Shown piece by piece: positions 51,901 through 62,742 of a stretch of DNA of 64,000 nt (its first letter is position 1; the number at the start of each line of letters is the position of its first letter). The DNA is taken from assembly GCF_050436995.1 (NCBI RefSeq), contig NC_134770.1:7202501-7266500 (forward strand). The letters are read 5' to 3'. The DNA comes from Anticarsia gemmatalis. Taxonomy: Eukaryota; Arthropoda; Insecta; Lepidoptera; Erebidae. Under the pieces are notes generated by a model. That model did no database searches, had not been told where the DNA came from, and saw only the letters and a list, made by a program, of their open reading frames with translations. The translations under genes were made by a program, and so were the position numbers.

Positions 51901-54900
51901 GTATTTTTGTTTGTATCATAAAAAGTCTAGCAATTCACGAGATAAACTCGTGTAACAAATATTTGAACACGCGACTGTAATGATTGTTTTCGATGTTTTT
52001 CAGTCGCGCGATGTTTGAAACTAAGCCAAATGATTTGTGTATAGTACAACGAAAATATGCGGTACTGGCTGAAAAATAGGACTTTTTATTACAAGCATTA
52101 AGAAAATTTACGGAAATGGGACATAATCTATACTAATATTATAAATGTAATATATTTTACTTTAGCTTGCTTTACTTTTGAAACTCTAAAATACAAGTTT
52201 ATCAACGTAAATTACTGATTCGAAGTCCATTTATTTTTATCGTTACATATTCTAATTAAAGTGAGGTTATCTAAGTTAGTTAGGGTCCTGTATGACAAGA
52301 TGCAAGAAGTAAGGAAAGTTTGTAAAGGATCGTATCCAGTGGCATTCTTTGGTCTCCCTCCCATTTTGGAGAAAAAGGGGTGATATTATGTATGTATGTT
52401 TAAGTACGTATCTATAATTTGAGTTAAGTTCTCAATATGCACTATCAACTGTTTATTTCTTTGTGTTTTTATCACACATTTGACAATGACAAACGGTATG
52501 ATTTCTAAGTACACGAGTCGAACTGCGCAGGATAGCTAGTTTTAAATAACACTGACATTAGTGATTGGTTTTAAGATTGCACAAAAAACGCTATTGTTGT
52601 ATAATAGGCTCTCAACTATAACCATGAGTGTCGGTCGAGTAGTACTTGCTTTCCACACAAGTGGTCGAGGGTTGAAACTCGGGGCCACACACGAATTTAT
52701 CGGAAAGTTGTGTGGAATATTTATTATTTCACCAGCTGAATGACGAGATCAAAGATTCATTATCAAACCCGGCAGATGCACTTTAGAAAAAAACTTGCTT
52801 ATGTCAAATCCTAGATTTTCGCGTATCATCATGCTAAATTTCATTAAAATCGTTTCAGGCGTTTAACCTTAACGAGTAATAGAATATTAATTCTTTAATT
52901 TCTATGTGACAGTGTAATGACTATATTAGCTTTATGTAAGGTTGTATAACCTAGCGAAAGGCAATATTAAATTTTAACTACACAAAAACTAATAATAAGC
53001 CAATTTTTTTTTTACTCTTGACTTTGACTGTATCAACGCATTCAACGCACAATCCAGACCACTGGACGGATCGAACTTAATTTTGTATGCAGGTAGATGC
53101 TATGACAAAGTGCTTGTTCACGTTGGAACTCGCGGGCGCGGTGGCGGTCGCGAGCGCGGGGACGTGGCGATTTGTGTTCACGTTGGCCGCCAGGCGGGCG
53201 TTTGGCTCAAACTGGCTCAAACTGGTTGATCTTACTTGACATCGCGAGTGGATCGCGCCCGCCACCGCTAGTTCGACGTGAACACACACGAACATCTTCA
53301 CTTGTTTGATATTGGCGCGAGCGCGCCACGCGGGCCGCGCGCGACGCCGCTAGCTCGCCCGCGACTTAGACCGCGCGAACGGTTTGTACGTGAACACTTC
53401 GGTACATCGCCATATGTTTGATATTTCGCGACCGCGCCCGCCACCGCGCCCGTGAGTCAACGTGAATGAGCACATAGGCATCCGCTAAGAAGGATTTTGA
53501 TCAATTCTACCCCCAAGGCGATTAAATAGGGGATGAAAAAAAATCTGTCCTAAGACCCAAACCATGCGGACAAAGCGGGTAAAAGCTAGTACCTTATATT
53601 TGCAACCATAGTTAGCGGGATATTTGTATATCTGCTACACTTTCGTTCCTAAAAGTTTTTCTAAGAAACAAATTAAAAAAAAATTGGCAAGTAATATTAG
53701 TTTAGTGTATTGATTTAGGCTGCACTAGCCGGATGTGAGCTGTTGTGACCACATGTGTTTGAGCCCACCCTTGTATTGTTGACAGATGATAAGAACTGCA
53801 CTGATGATGTTTTTTGTTAAATGGCAACATTTTGGAATGTTTTTTTTAGGAGTTGTTACGTGATAGGTCGATAGGAAATTGGCGTTAATAGTTACCGATG
53901 ACAGATAATGTAATAAGTTAGTTACTTACTTAATTTCTAGGTAATTATATTTTTTCGACTTCGTCGGGGTATGGTACAATTTCATACCATTGATTTTATT
54001 CTCGTGGCAAGTCTGATCCCGTCGATCCCATACAAACATTGTCCCGACAGTTACAAACATTTAAAAAAACAATTTAGTTTATTTGTTCAAATGTTACGCG
54101 CGTACATACATTTCAGTGAGTTATTTTTATTTATATAGATGTGATTTTGGTGGAAATAATCTTTTTACCTTTTATCTAATTAAATGTAATTACATTCAGA
54201 AGTTGTATATCTAGAGATCTATTAAACACTATTTCTAGCTTAAAATACCTTTAAGAAGTCGAGTAGTTGGTGCATCTGACTTTTACATCTCTCACGTTTT
54301 TCTCACGTAGCGTTTTTTATGAGTTTTGACGCTATTGAATAGATAAACTACCGCTAAATTTACTCAGACACCGGGGGTCAATGCTATAGACAGCTTCGAA
54401 AGTTAGTTACCTGCAAAATACTCCTAATTAAATGGCATCCACATCTTTTAGTTTCACCAAAATCTTAATCTTGGCAACTTTTTCACCAGTTTTCTTTTCC
54501 CAGGTCCTCCAACAAGCGGGTAACATCGAGCGACTAGGTCGGTTTCTGTGGTCGCTCCCAGCCTGCGAGCGCCTCCACGCGCACGAGTCCGTGCTCAAAG
54601 CCAAAGCCATGGTGGCCTTCCACCGAGGGAACTTCAAGGAGCTGTACCGGCTGTTAGAGTCACATACATTCAGTCCACATAATCATCCTAAGTTGCAGAG
54701 TTTGTGGTTGAAAGGTACTTTAAGATTATTTTACTAATAGTTGAACTAAGAAGCGTCGTTCAATACTGTTGCTGTTTATCTGTCGCTACGAATCATTAAA
54801 ATTGACAGTACCAATAGCGCGGTTCTCTATTGTTACTGTACTTACTAACAATAATCGAAAATCTCGGTATCTAGTAATCTGGATCTGAATCTCGGTAGCT

Positions 54901-57900
54901 AGTAAGATGGTACAGAATCGACCTCAGTATTATAAGTGTCGGTTATAGTTAAGGGACGTTTCGGTCGTAATGCTCAATCTATTTCTAGAAGAAGTTTTGA
55001 TCTTGCCTTGATGGGCTGTTCATTTTCTGAGGTATTTTTTGTGAATTTTGCAGCCATTCATAAGCTTACCAAAGTTCCGTTTCAACCCTAGTTAAAAGGA
55101 ACGAATTTCTCGTCATAAACAGCATTTTAACTTTGTAGCATTTACCTAACACCACGGAACCTTCCTTTTTTCTACTTCTTTTGTTTAATTGTCTCCTGCT
55201 AATTCTCTACTTTTCTTTCAGCACATTATATGGAAGCTGAGAGGCTTCGAGGGCGGCCGCTCGGCGCCGTCGGTAAATACCGAGTGCGTCGCAAGTTCCC
55301 CCTGCCCAGGACCATATGGGACGGAGAAGAAACTTCCTACTGCTTTAAAGTAAGTAAAAGTGTGCATTTTATTAACGAAATCCATACATATATACAAAAC
55401 GGAACTGCCATTGCTGCAACTGCTGATCATGAGATTTCGGGTTCGATTATCGAGGAAGGCTATAGGCTATATATCATCACGCTATGCTACAAAGAGCAGA
55501 GTACCAGTAAATATAGTTAGAAAAACGGGGAAAATTTTGACCCACTCTCTCTTATGTGACACCAGCGAAGTTGCTTAAGTCCGCTAGTATTAGAATATTT
55601 CTCAAAGTAGCCCGGAGTCTGGTAACGTGCCCAGCCAGTTATCAATAGGCTTGTTCTCTACTAAGTTACTTGGGAGTAACTTAATTTAAACGACTAACTA
55701 AGGTGAAACGTGGGTGTATTTCATATTCCTTCAAGTTCAGGTACATATAAAGGGCATGATTTTATGTATGTAAATTCTATAGTTTTTACTCCTATTAATT
55801 GTAAAGTTTCTTGTTAAAATGCAATAAGCACGTGAATATAATTACGAGTGGTCACAAACATGCTGACGTACAAATAATAAGTGGGTGAACATTTTAGTTG
55901 ATTGTGTAACATTGACATGTGTTGTCCAGTTATGTTTAGATAGCAATTAAAATACTATGATTAGTCATTACTTCATAGACCAGGGGTTCCCAACCTTTTC
56001 TTAGTCCGGGACCACTTTCATATTATTCTTGTTAGCAGGGACCACTATGTAAGTATCTTAAAAATAAAGTGTAATAATAATCCTGAAAATTTTAAGTTTT
56101 AAAATCATTCGCGGACCATATTTTGACTTTCACGGACCACCGGTGGTCCGCGGACCACTGGTTGGGAACCACTGTCACAGATGAATTACAGACGCAAACT
56201 ATTTTTCCTTTTGTATCCATATTTTATATTGTAAATATATTGTATAATTGTAAGTATGTAAATATTTTGTTTTTTTAAATTATTTCTAGTTTAGTTTAGT
56301 TTTTAAAAGTTACTTATAGTTAAGTTTTATTGTAAGAAATTTCTGTACTCCTATAATTTAAAAACATGTCAATTAAAGGTTTTTGTATAGTCTGTTTTTT
56401 ATCGTCATGTCATTTGTCAGCAATATTCTTGTCCTTATCATTAAGTTACCATAAATCAGGTACATACAAATAAAAAGAATTAGACCTAGTTTCACCATTG
56501 CTAATTATCTATCAGATACTTTAAATAATTTCGACAGTTGTTTCCATACATTTTCTGACACTTTATTTAGTAGATATAGGTTATCTGACGGTAATACAGT
56601 TAACACCCTTCTTCAAGAACGATTGTAAATAACTCTTAAGCCTACCTTTCAATATTTTCTTTCACCCTTTAATTAATTGATTATAATGAGTAAAAACTAT
56701 AGATTTCCATTCTTAAAGGCAGTTTAGTCATATAGCATAAGAAACACAAAAATCATGGAAGTCATTGTCCACTAAACCCGTATAATTATTGTAATTTCTC
56801 AGTTCCATACCATGCCATATGCATTTACCGCCAGTTTGGGAGGTAGGGCGATTGCGAGAGCTGCCAAGAAGCTCTTGGTGACTATTGCAGGGCTTAAAAA
56901 GTAAAATGACGTCATCTTATGCTATTTACTTTGTACACAGGAAAAATCCCGGTCAGTACTTCGAGATTGGTATCTTCACAACCCTTACCCATCACCTCGA
57001 GAGAAGCGAGAACTAGCTGAGACAACAGGACTAACCACTGTACAGGTTTGTAAACTTTATACATAGTTTTATAGTCCAACGCTAAGTAGGTATATGTTGT
57101 ATGCATTTGATTCAATGTGTAGTTATTTAGTAAAGAGATTAACTTCTTCTAAAGAAATGTATATTATGAAAAACGGTAGATCGTTGGTAATTTACAAGGC
57201 ATGTAATCCTAGCAGTATAATAAGGAGTGGACTGATTCAACTCATATGTATGTAATTTTGTATGTAATTTCGTTCGCGTCGTTTGTGGCTTAGGACAGAA
57301 TTTTCATACAAACTTTCATATCCTAGTTTATCCCCATAGGGGTAGAACTGATCAAAAACATCTAACTGCATTTCAAACAGCCCAATCCGTTAAGTGGTCT
57401 GGCCATTTCTGTAGAAATGGATAACTACGATTTTGTTTTTTTCTGGTTTTAGATTGATCCATCATAAAATTGAGAATAGACGCTATATTACGCATGTAAA
57501 GCATATAAAATTGTCGACGGTAAAATGTTCCCCGTTTGTCGGTGATGTTAAAAATAGTGGCAAAAAAACGGTACCGAAATCGCGAATTTCTCGAAACTTC
57601 AAATATTGAGTTATTTAGTTCTCCCATTATACCGACGATATTTCCACGTTGTATGTCGGGTATTCCCAATTGATGCACACAACACATCTACGTATACTGA
57701 CTAGTAACCTGACACGGTGTAATTCAAGGAAGTATTGAATAACGACCGCAGCTCACCGGCCAGTTGATGCAGCTTTTTATGAACCTATCTTATCCTAATA
57801 AATTAACTCATTTAGTTTGATACAGCTCTCGTAATATCTATCATGATAAATTCTGCCTAAATAGAGACAGTCCCTAAATACCTAGAACTCTACTCTCATT

Positions 57901-58458
57901 AAACGATCAGTAGCTCCGTTAATCTGAAGTCTTATATTATGAGAACTTAGAAATACATACAAGGATCATATCGGTGATGACTTTCAATAAGGTCAGGTGC
58001 GTAGTACTCGTAACCGGCGGTCCTGTATGACAACATGTTTGTATGTGAATGAGGCAAGGGACGTTTATAAGGATCGTACCAAGTGGCGTTCTTTGGTCTC
58101 TGCCTTCCCCTGTGGGGAAAAGGCGTAATATTATGTATGCATGTGTTATAGGTTTGTTCTCGCTAACTAAGAAAATCTTAGTTTTGTGATTGTTCCTGGT
58201 TCAAATCGTGATTCAACATTTTATTCTTGGGTACTATCATGTCGCTACAATTCTGGTACTATGCGTTATAAAACTTGTCCTTTGGCTACTCCTGCTACGA
58301 AAATCTTTTTCTTTTGGCAGCAGCGAATGAGCAGTAAAATGTAGAAATTATGGTGAATAAATTAGGTTTTGGTTATCAATATGTACTTTTAATTTACAGG
58401 TTTCAAATTGGTTCAAAAATAGACGACAGAGGGATAGACAAGCAGAACACAAAGACAG
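45999..58458 (+). CDS. so: Sine oculis / Six1-2 class homeodomain protein, 3' incomplete
   Basis: Exons: 45999-46103, 54504-54714, 55222-55349, 56941-57045 and 58400-58458. All have GT-AG junctions with consistent phases and give 202 complete codons plus 2 nt. A short N-terminus is followed by the SIX domain from residue 20 (LPSFGFTQEQVACVCE onward, to about 135), the protein-protein surface that binds Eyes absent. The homeodomain runs from about 136 to 197, with ETSYCF at 142-147 in helix 1 and WFKNRRQR at 187-194 in recognition helix 3. The ETSYCFKEKSR run is that of Six1/2 rather than Six3/6 or Six4/5. With Eyes absent it drives eye and head development in insects. The start is the first ATG after an in-frame stop. 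The donor at 58459 shows that more exons follow; none was found before 64000. The first coding intron (8.4 kb) is filled with mobile elements. Confidence 0.95.
47370..47606 (-). mobile_element. Best-preserved SINE family A copy
   Basis: Read on the minus strand, a tRNA-like head runs from 47606. Acceptor-stem-like arms (cctccgt/acggagg) pair, the A box is tggcgcagtggt, and the B box with T arm is gtgggttcgattcccac. The family body follows, ending in 'gtgcgggagttg' and an A-rich tail (T run at 47370-47402 on the plus strand). The intact boxes and tail suggest a relatively recent insertion. It lies in the first coding intron of sine oculis. Confidence 0.88.
47967..48072. mobile_element. Foldback family B copy
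   Basis: Both arms are present but diverged at the ends (ccgatttttgaag versus cctcagaaatcggg). The centre keeps 'tttatctattcaat' and its inverse. Confidence 0.75.
48219..48334. mobile_element. Foldback family B copy
   Basis: It is a nearly complete palindrome (cccccagtttctgaggta at the left, tacctcagaaatcggg at the right), only 146 bp from the previous copy. Confidence 0.8.
50074..50236 (+). mobile_element. Helitron-like element, 5'-truncated
   Basis: It has the 3' part of the family: body, hairpin (gcgacgcaagcgaagttgcg) and gtcagctag followed by T. Confidence 0.75.
50886..51141. mobile_element. Long inverted-repeat foldback element
   Basis: Arms 50886-50990 and 51032-51141 are inverted copies of about 105-110 bp (ttagtccattgaaatg outside, 'aagcttaacttgaagtt' inside, and a G7/C-run), around a loop of about 40 bp. 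Each arm carries a small indel. It has no coding capacity. Confidence 0.85.
52127..52539 (+). mobile_element. Helitron-like element carrying a nested repeat
   Basis: It starts TCTATACTAATATTATAAA after A and ends GATAGCTAG before T. The interior differs from the other copies and contains an inverted family C fragment (about 52285-52395), so it is probably a chimeric or nested copy. Confidence 0.55.
52600..52700 (+). mobile_element. tRNA-like SINE head
   Basis: 'accatgagtgtcggtcgagt' followed by 'cgagggttgaaactcggg' gives A- and B-box-like spacing. It is degenerate. Confidence 0.4.
53107..53475. mobile_element. GC-rich inverted-repeat element
   Basis: The ends are inverted copies: 'tgcttgttcacgttg' with 'gggcgcggtggcgg' on the left, and the reverse on the right. 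The segment is extremely CpG-rich compared with its surroundings. The motif ttcacgttg, or its inverse, recurs at about 53117, 53178, 53271, 53389 and 53456. Superfamily and target duplication are unclear. Confidence 0.6.
54309..54377. mobile_element. Foldback family B, right half only
   Basis: It has the right arm plus centre, ending 'gacaccggggg'. It sits 127 bp upstream of sine oculis exon 2. Confidence 0.75.
55446..55587 (+). mobile_element. so: Helitron-like element, 5'-truncated, next to sine oculis exon 3
   Basis: It has the 3' half of the family (atcgaggaaggctatagg through to cgctag before T), with a degraded terminal hairpin. It begins about 95 bp after the exon 3 donor. Confidence 0.7.
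55981..56174. mobile_element. hAT-type MITE, 194 bp
   Basis: The termini are CAGGGGTTCCCAACC and GGTTGGGAACCACTG (CAG...CTG ends typical of hAT). The flanks TCATAGAC and TCACAGAT match at 6 of 8 bases, an aged 8-bp duplication. It has no coding capacity. It lies in sine oculis intron between exons 3 and 4. Confidence 0.8.
58015..58140. repeat. Dispersed repeat family C, inverted copy
   Basis: 'gcggtcctgtatgacaacat', 'aaggatcgtaccaagtggcg' and 'tctttggtctctgcc' occur in the inverse order of the 29898-30055 copy. Confidence 0.65.
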
Positions 58459-58515
58459 GTGAGTGATTTATACTTTTATACATATTTAGGACTCCTTTGT
58501 AAAAAAACTTTTTTT

Positions 58516-58637
58516 TTTAATAACTCCCGCACTAAAGATTGCTCTTGTGTCGCGGGGACTTTTACAAACATACTAACAACGGACACAAAGTACAACCAAA
58601 CCCGAAACCACTATTTGTGGATCGCACAAATAACTTG
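58516..58637 (-). mobile_element. SINE family A, 5'-truncated
   Basis: It has the family body and tail only (T run at 58508-58518 on the plus strand marks the A tail). The tRNA-like head is missing. It begins about 60 bp after the sine oculis exon 5 donor. Confidence 0.75.
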
Positions 58638-59011
58638 ACTTTTGGTATTCTTGTCCAAATCTCGCATTTTAAAGTTGGCGTAGTAGCGGCTGCGTATGTT
58701 CTAAGATTCTTTCGCAATTAATCATATTGCAACACATCATCAAAATCTGTAATAATACCTACTTAAAACAAATATAATTACAATATAGGAAGTAATTAAT
58801 ACAAGTTAACCTACAAACCTACATTCACTTGGAAATCAATAGTGATGACTAATATTACGAGTATAAGCTAAGTAATATAATATTGTGACATTTCTAACTT
58901 ACTCTTTTCTTTTTTTTCGTATGAGTGGTTCGCTGTACCGATGCTATAAATAGCTAAAATGTTAGATTAATAATTCTGGAACTACTGCAAGCTCTTTAAT
59001 AGAAACCTTTT

Positions 59012-59201
59012 AGAGAAAAATCGTTATTTCCCCGTTTTTGATAACATTTTTTACTGGTACTCTACTCTTATTGGTCGTAGCGCTTATAACCTCAATAAAA
59101 AGGCTGTCCAAGAGTAAAATATTTTTTCAATTCGCAACAGTAGTTCCTGAGATTAGCGCGTTCAAACAAACAAACTCTACAATTTTTGAATATTAGTATA
59201 G
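59012..59201 (-). mobile_element. Helitron-like element, degraded, abutting the next copy
   Basis: On the minus strand its 5' end (tctatactaatattc) starts at 59202-59201, directly after the CTAG of the neighbouring element. Body motifs are kept but the 3' end is lost. Confidence 0.7.
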
Positions 59202-59202
59202 A

Positions 59203-59458
59203 CTAGCTGACCCGCGCAACTTCGCTTGCGTTACATAAGAGAATCATAATTTTCCCCGTTTTTGTAACATTATTCACTGGTACTCTGCTCCTATTGGTCG
59301 TAGCGTAATGATATATAGCCTATAGCCTTTCTCGATAAATGGGCTATCTAACACTGAAAGAATTTTTCAAATCGGACCAGTAGTTACCGAGATTAGCGCG
59401 TTCAAACAAACAAACAAACAAACAAACAAACTCTTCAGCTTTATAATATTAGTATAGA
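59203..59458 (-). mobile_element. Non-autonomous Helitron-like element, full length
   Basis: On the minus strand it runs from TCTATACTAATATTATAAAG at 59458 to the hairpin (cgcaagcgaagttgcg) and gtcagctag ending at 59203. It lies between A and T. The aaac tract is expanded (59405-59431). Confidence 0.88.
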
Positions 59459-59639
59459 TTTCAATACCTTATCAGTATTAAGGGTCTAAAAACCCACAAC
59501 TAAAGTACAGAAAAAATGGTTTGCGTCTTTCTCTAGGTCCAACAGAGTAATATTTAATCGAAATTGGTGCAGTCGTTAAGGGCTCAAAACCTAATAGACT
59601 GACAAACTTACTTTCACTTTTATAATAATATTAAGGATT

Positions 59640-60470
59640 AAGTATAGATAGGAATTGAACCGGGAACAACCCAACAGATGTTTTTCATTATAATAATATA
59701 TTATAACAAATCACACTCTCCTTTTATCACACAAATCATATCAAAATCCAAAATATTTTCAAAATCAAATCCCATACAAATATGGTCTAATATTTATCGA
59801 GGTGTAAAATCTCTTATTTTATCTACATCTCATAGTCGCATCTGTTTCGGTCCAGCGGTTACGGAGTCCGGGGTTCGACACCCGGAAAAAATGGTGTGGG
59901 TGGTCCAGTTAGTGATGAGAATTTGAATCAATTGTTGATATGTTAATAATATTAACGTTTTTAGAAAGTAAAAACTATATATTTAGTTATCTTATTTTTG
60001 CAATATCGTTCTTTTTAAAGACAATGTCTATCGCACTATTTATTTTTTTATTTAAGAAAGGAAAATCAGACTGACCAACATTTATTATAAATTTCTAGTA
60101 ACTAATAATAGTAAGTTATAATACAATTATAATAAATAGTAGTTAAACATTTGTGATAATAGTATAAGGAGAAAGTAAATATGTTTTTTTATAAAGACAG
60201 ATTGAATTGGTTATTTTTGGAAAAAGTGTTTGTACGTGAAAGAGGTGTTGCCTACTTCAGTTTTTCCATAGAAATAAGACAAACAGTACATAAACATATA
60301 GTTTACTATGAAACCTGAAATAACTAATACTGAAGCTGTAATTGCTGTATTAATACTGCGAGCACGGCGAGTGCAACCTGCACCGAAACGTTAAGCATTT
60401 TAAGGTAAAATACGTGTTCGCGTTAATTCCCGTATTCTATTATACATTAAACATGCAACGCGAGTTTAAA
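59640..60470. other. Non-coding stretch, no strong feature
   Basis: AT-rich. A tRNA-like B-box motif (ggggttcgacacccgg near 59870-59885), preceded by 'ggtccagcggttacg', suggests a degenerate SINE head. Nothing else is recognisable. Confidence 0.4.
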
Positions 60471-60475
60471 AGTTA

Positions 60476-60737
60476 TCTATACTAATATTATAAAGCTGAA
60501 GAGTTTGTTTGTTTGTTTGTTTGAACGCGCTAATCTCAGTTAGTTAGTTAGTCTCTCGCGCTAGTTTCAGTGTTAGAAAGCCCATTTATCGAGGAAGGCT
60601 ATAGGCTATATATCATCACGCTACGACCGACGACGACGAATAGGAGCCGAGTAGCAATAAAAAATGTTATAAAAACGGGGAAAATTTTGACCCATTCTCT
60701 CTTATGTGACGCAAGCGAAGTTGCGCGGTTCAGCTAG
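60476..60737 (+). mobile_element. Non-autonomous Helitron-like element, full length
   Basis: It starts TCTATACTAATATTATAAAG after A (60475) and ends gcgcggttcagctag before T (60738). The hairpin cgcaa-gcgaag-ttgcg precedes the end. It is the best-preserved copy in plus orientation. Confidence 0.88.
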
Positions 60738-61734
60738 TGGCTTTATAATAGTCGCAGATCTAGTCACAAAAACAAAACTATGACCGAAACAATAAACTAA
60801 AAGTTCATGTTAAAATCACCGAACACATAAAAAGCAATTTTATCCGTACCTAAACAATACACAAGTACACAAACACACAATACACAATACACATAGGTAC
60901 TATAACACACAATGAGGGAGTACCCGTTTGCCTATCCATTTGGCTGGCTTCGAAACGAAATTTGATACCAGTACATCCCTGGCTACATAAATACAATAGA
61001 TTATAGACCTTTTTATACAGGAATAAGGTTCAAATTGTATCGTGGTAACGAAACTAGTGCGAGCAACGGTTACTTTATTATAATTTCCAATTTAGAATAT
61101 GGTTTTAACTAGTTGTTCTTGCGACTTCGTTTGTAAATTGATTGGGATTGTTGTAATAATGTAATTTCAAGGCATTATTTTGATGCTTCTGTCACCGGAA
61201 CGGTACGATTGCAGATTATGAGACCTTGATTCCCAAATGAGACATAATTATTAAAATTTCGATGTAGATGTTCAGATTTGAATAAGACAAGGGAAGTTTG
61301 TAAGGATCGTACCAAGTGGTGTTCTCTTTACCCCTATGGAAAAAGGTGTGCGTGTGACTATGTAAGTCTTCAAGTCAGTAAGTCTTCCATATAAACAAGA
61401 TTTATTGACGGAAAAATAAGTTTTAGCCATCGCAGGTTTTTTGGTCTCAGCCTGTCTTCATAGCAAAATTGAAATATCTATATAATCATATATGCATGAG
61501 TATGCAACTCGAAGATTAGTCAACCGTCCGATGTATCTCATAACTAGTTGTTTACAAAATGTAAAACCAGATATTAAACACAGATTTTTAAGCCTAACTT
61601 CTCTGTTTGTTTGTATGTTATAATCTCTGAAACTACTGAACCAATTTCAAAACCTTTTTACTACTACCACTACTACTTTTCTTACTTTATATCTTCATTT
61701 ACCATATTCGGGGCCACGTGATAATTTAGTAGCA

Positions 61735-61858
61735 TACATGATACCACGCCTTTTTCGCCTAGGGGTAGGCAGAGACCAAAGAACGCCACTACGATCCTTA
61801 CAAACTTCCCTTGCCTCATTCACATCCATGTATCTTGTCATACAGGACCGCCGGTATA
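61735..61858. repeat. Dispersed repeat family C
   Basis: 'taccacgcctttttcgccta', 'taggcagagaccaaagaacg' and 'cttgtcatacaggaccgccg' are in the same order as the 29898-30055 copy. It directly adjoins the foldback element at 61861. Confidence 0.65.
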
Positions 61859-61860
61859 TA

Positions 61861-62340
61861 TGTTACTGTAAAAGCCCGAACTGTGGTAAATCCTAAGATT
61901 TTCCGGTAAAACCTAAGATTTACCAACTCTCAATGGTAAAAGTCCGAACAAGCCAGAGTTTAAAAACTATGTTACGATATATAAAGAAATCCTCCCTCAT
62001 AACTATGTTTATAACTATTTCACGGTGTAATTATATACTGTGACATTGTTATAAAGAAGGAGTTTTGGGCATAGCGACATGGGTAGGTTAGGTTAGAAGG
62101 CTAAGGCGAGCGAGCGAAGCGAAGCTCCCACCTTAGCCTTCGTGGTTATTTTTTTTTAACCACCCAGAAGGAGGAGCCCCGCGAAGCGGGGCTCCGGCGA
62201 CATCTCGATATCATCAAGTGAATATAGGTAAAAGTTCGAAATAAAATAATTATTCGGACTTTTACCATTGCCAGTTGGTAAATCTTAGGTTATACCGGAA
62301 AATCTTAGGATTTACCACCGTTCGGGCTTTTACAGTAACA
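61861..62340. mobile_element. 480-bp foldback element with long terminal inverted repeats and three internal hairpins
   Basis: Arms of about 90 bp (61861-61953 and 62250-62340) are nearly exact inverse copies (tgttactgtaaaagcccgaa at the left end). They carry internal copies of 'taaatc.taagattt.cc' and flank TATATA on each side. The GC-rich interior holds three successive perfect stems: aaggctaagg/ccttagcctt (about 62098-62141), gtggtta/taaccac (62142-62163) and ggagccccgc/gcggggctcc (about 62172-62194). Confidence 0.85.
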
Positions 62341-62367
62341 TATATATTTTTAGTAATATATTTTTAT

Positions 62368-62580
62368 TCTAGCCCATTGCCGTCCCACTGCTGGGCAAGG
62401 GTCTCCTCCCAAACAAGAGAGGAATCAGGCCTAGAGTCCACCACGCTAGCCAAGTGCGGGTTGGGGAATTTGCCCTCAATAAATGTCATAAACAAATTTT
62501 AGGCATGCAAGGTTTAATCACGATGTTTTCCTTCACCGTTAAAGCAAGTGATAATTATTTCTAATACATACATAACTTAG
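62368..62580. repeat. Dispersed repeat family D, longest copy
   Basis: 'cccactgctgggcaagggtc', 'caggcctagagtccaccacg' and 'gccaagtgcgggttggggaa', then 'cacgatgttttccttcaccg'. It resembles the 3' end of a lepidopteran retroelement, but the type is not certain. Confidence 0.6.
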
Positions 62581-62630
62581 AAAAGTTTTAAGTTTTAGTA
62601 ACATAGGGACATATTATTATGAAGGACTTA

Positions 62631-62742
62631 CCCCCGGTTTCTGAGGTACAGCGGTAGTTTATCTATTCAATAGCGTTTAAACTCATATAAAAAAACGCTA
62701 TTGAATAGATAAACTACCGCTAAATGTACTCAGAAACCGGGG
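62631..62742. mobile_element. Foldback family B, full copy
   Basis: It begins cccccggtttctgaggtac and ends with the inverse. The centre is 'tcaatagcgtttaaactcat' plus the complementary arm. TTA flanks both ends. Confidence 0.85.

Noticed and set aside
53077..53301. Minus-strand open frame of 74 codons in the GC-rich segment
   Set aside because: It lies across the inverted-repeat element; GC-rich sequence gives few stops by chance and no domain is visible.
54428..54637. Minus-strand open frame of 69 codons
   Set aside because: It is the antisense shadow of sine oculis exon 2.
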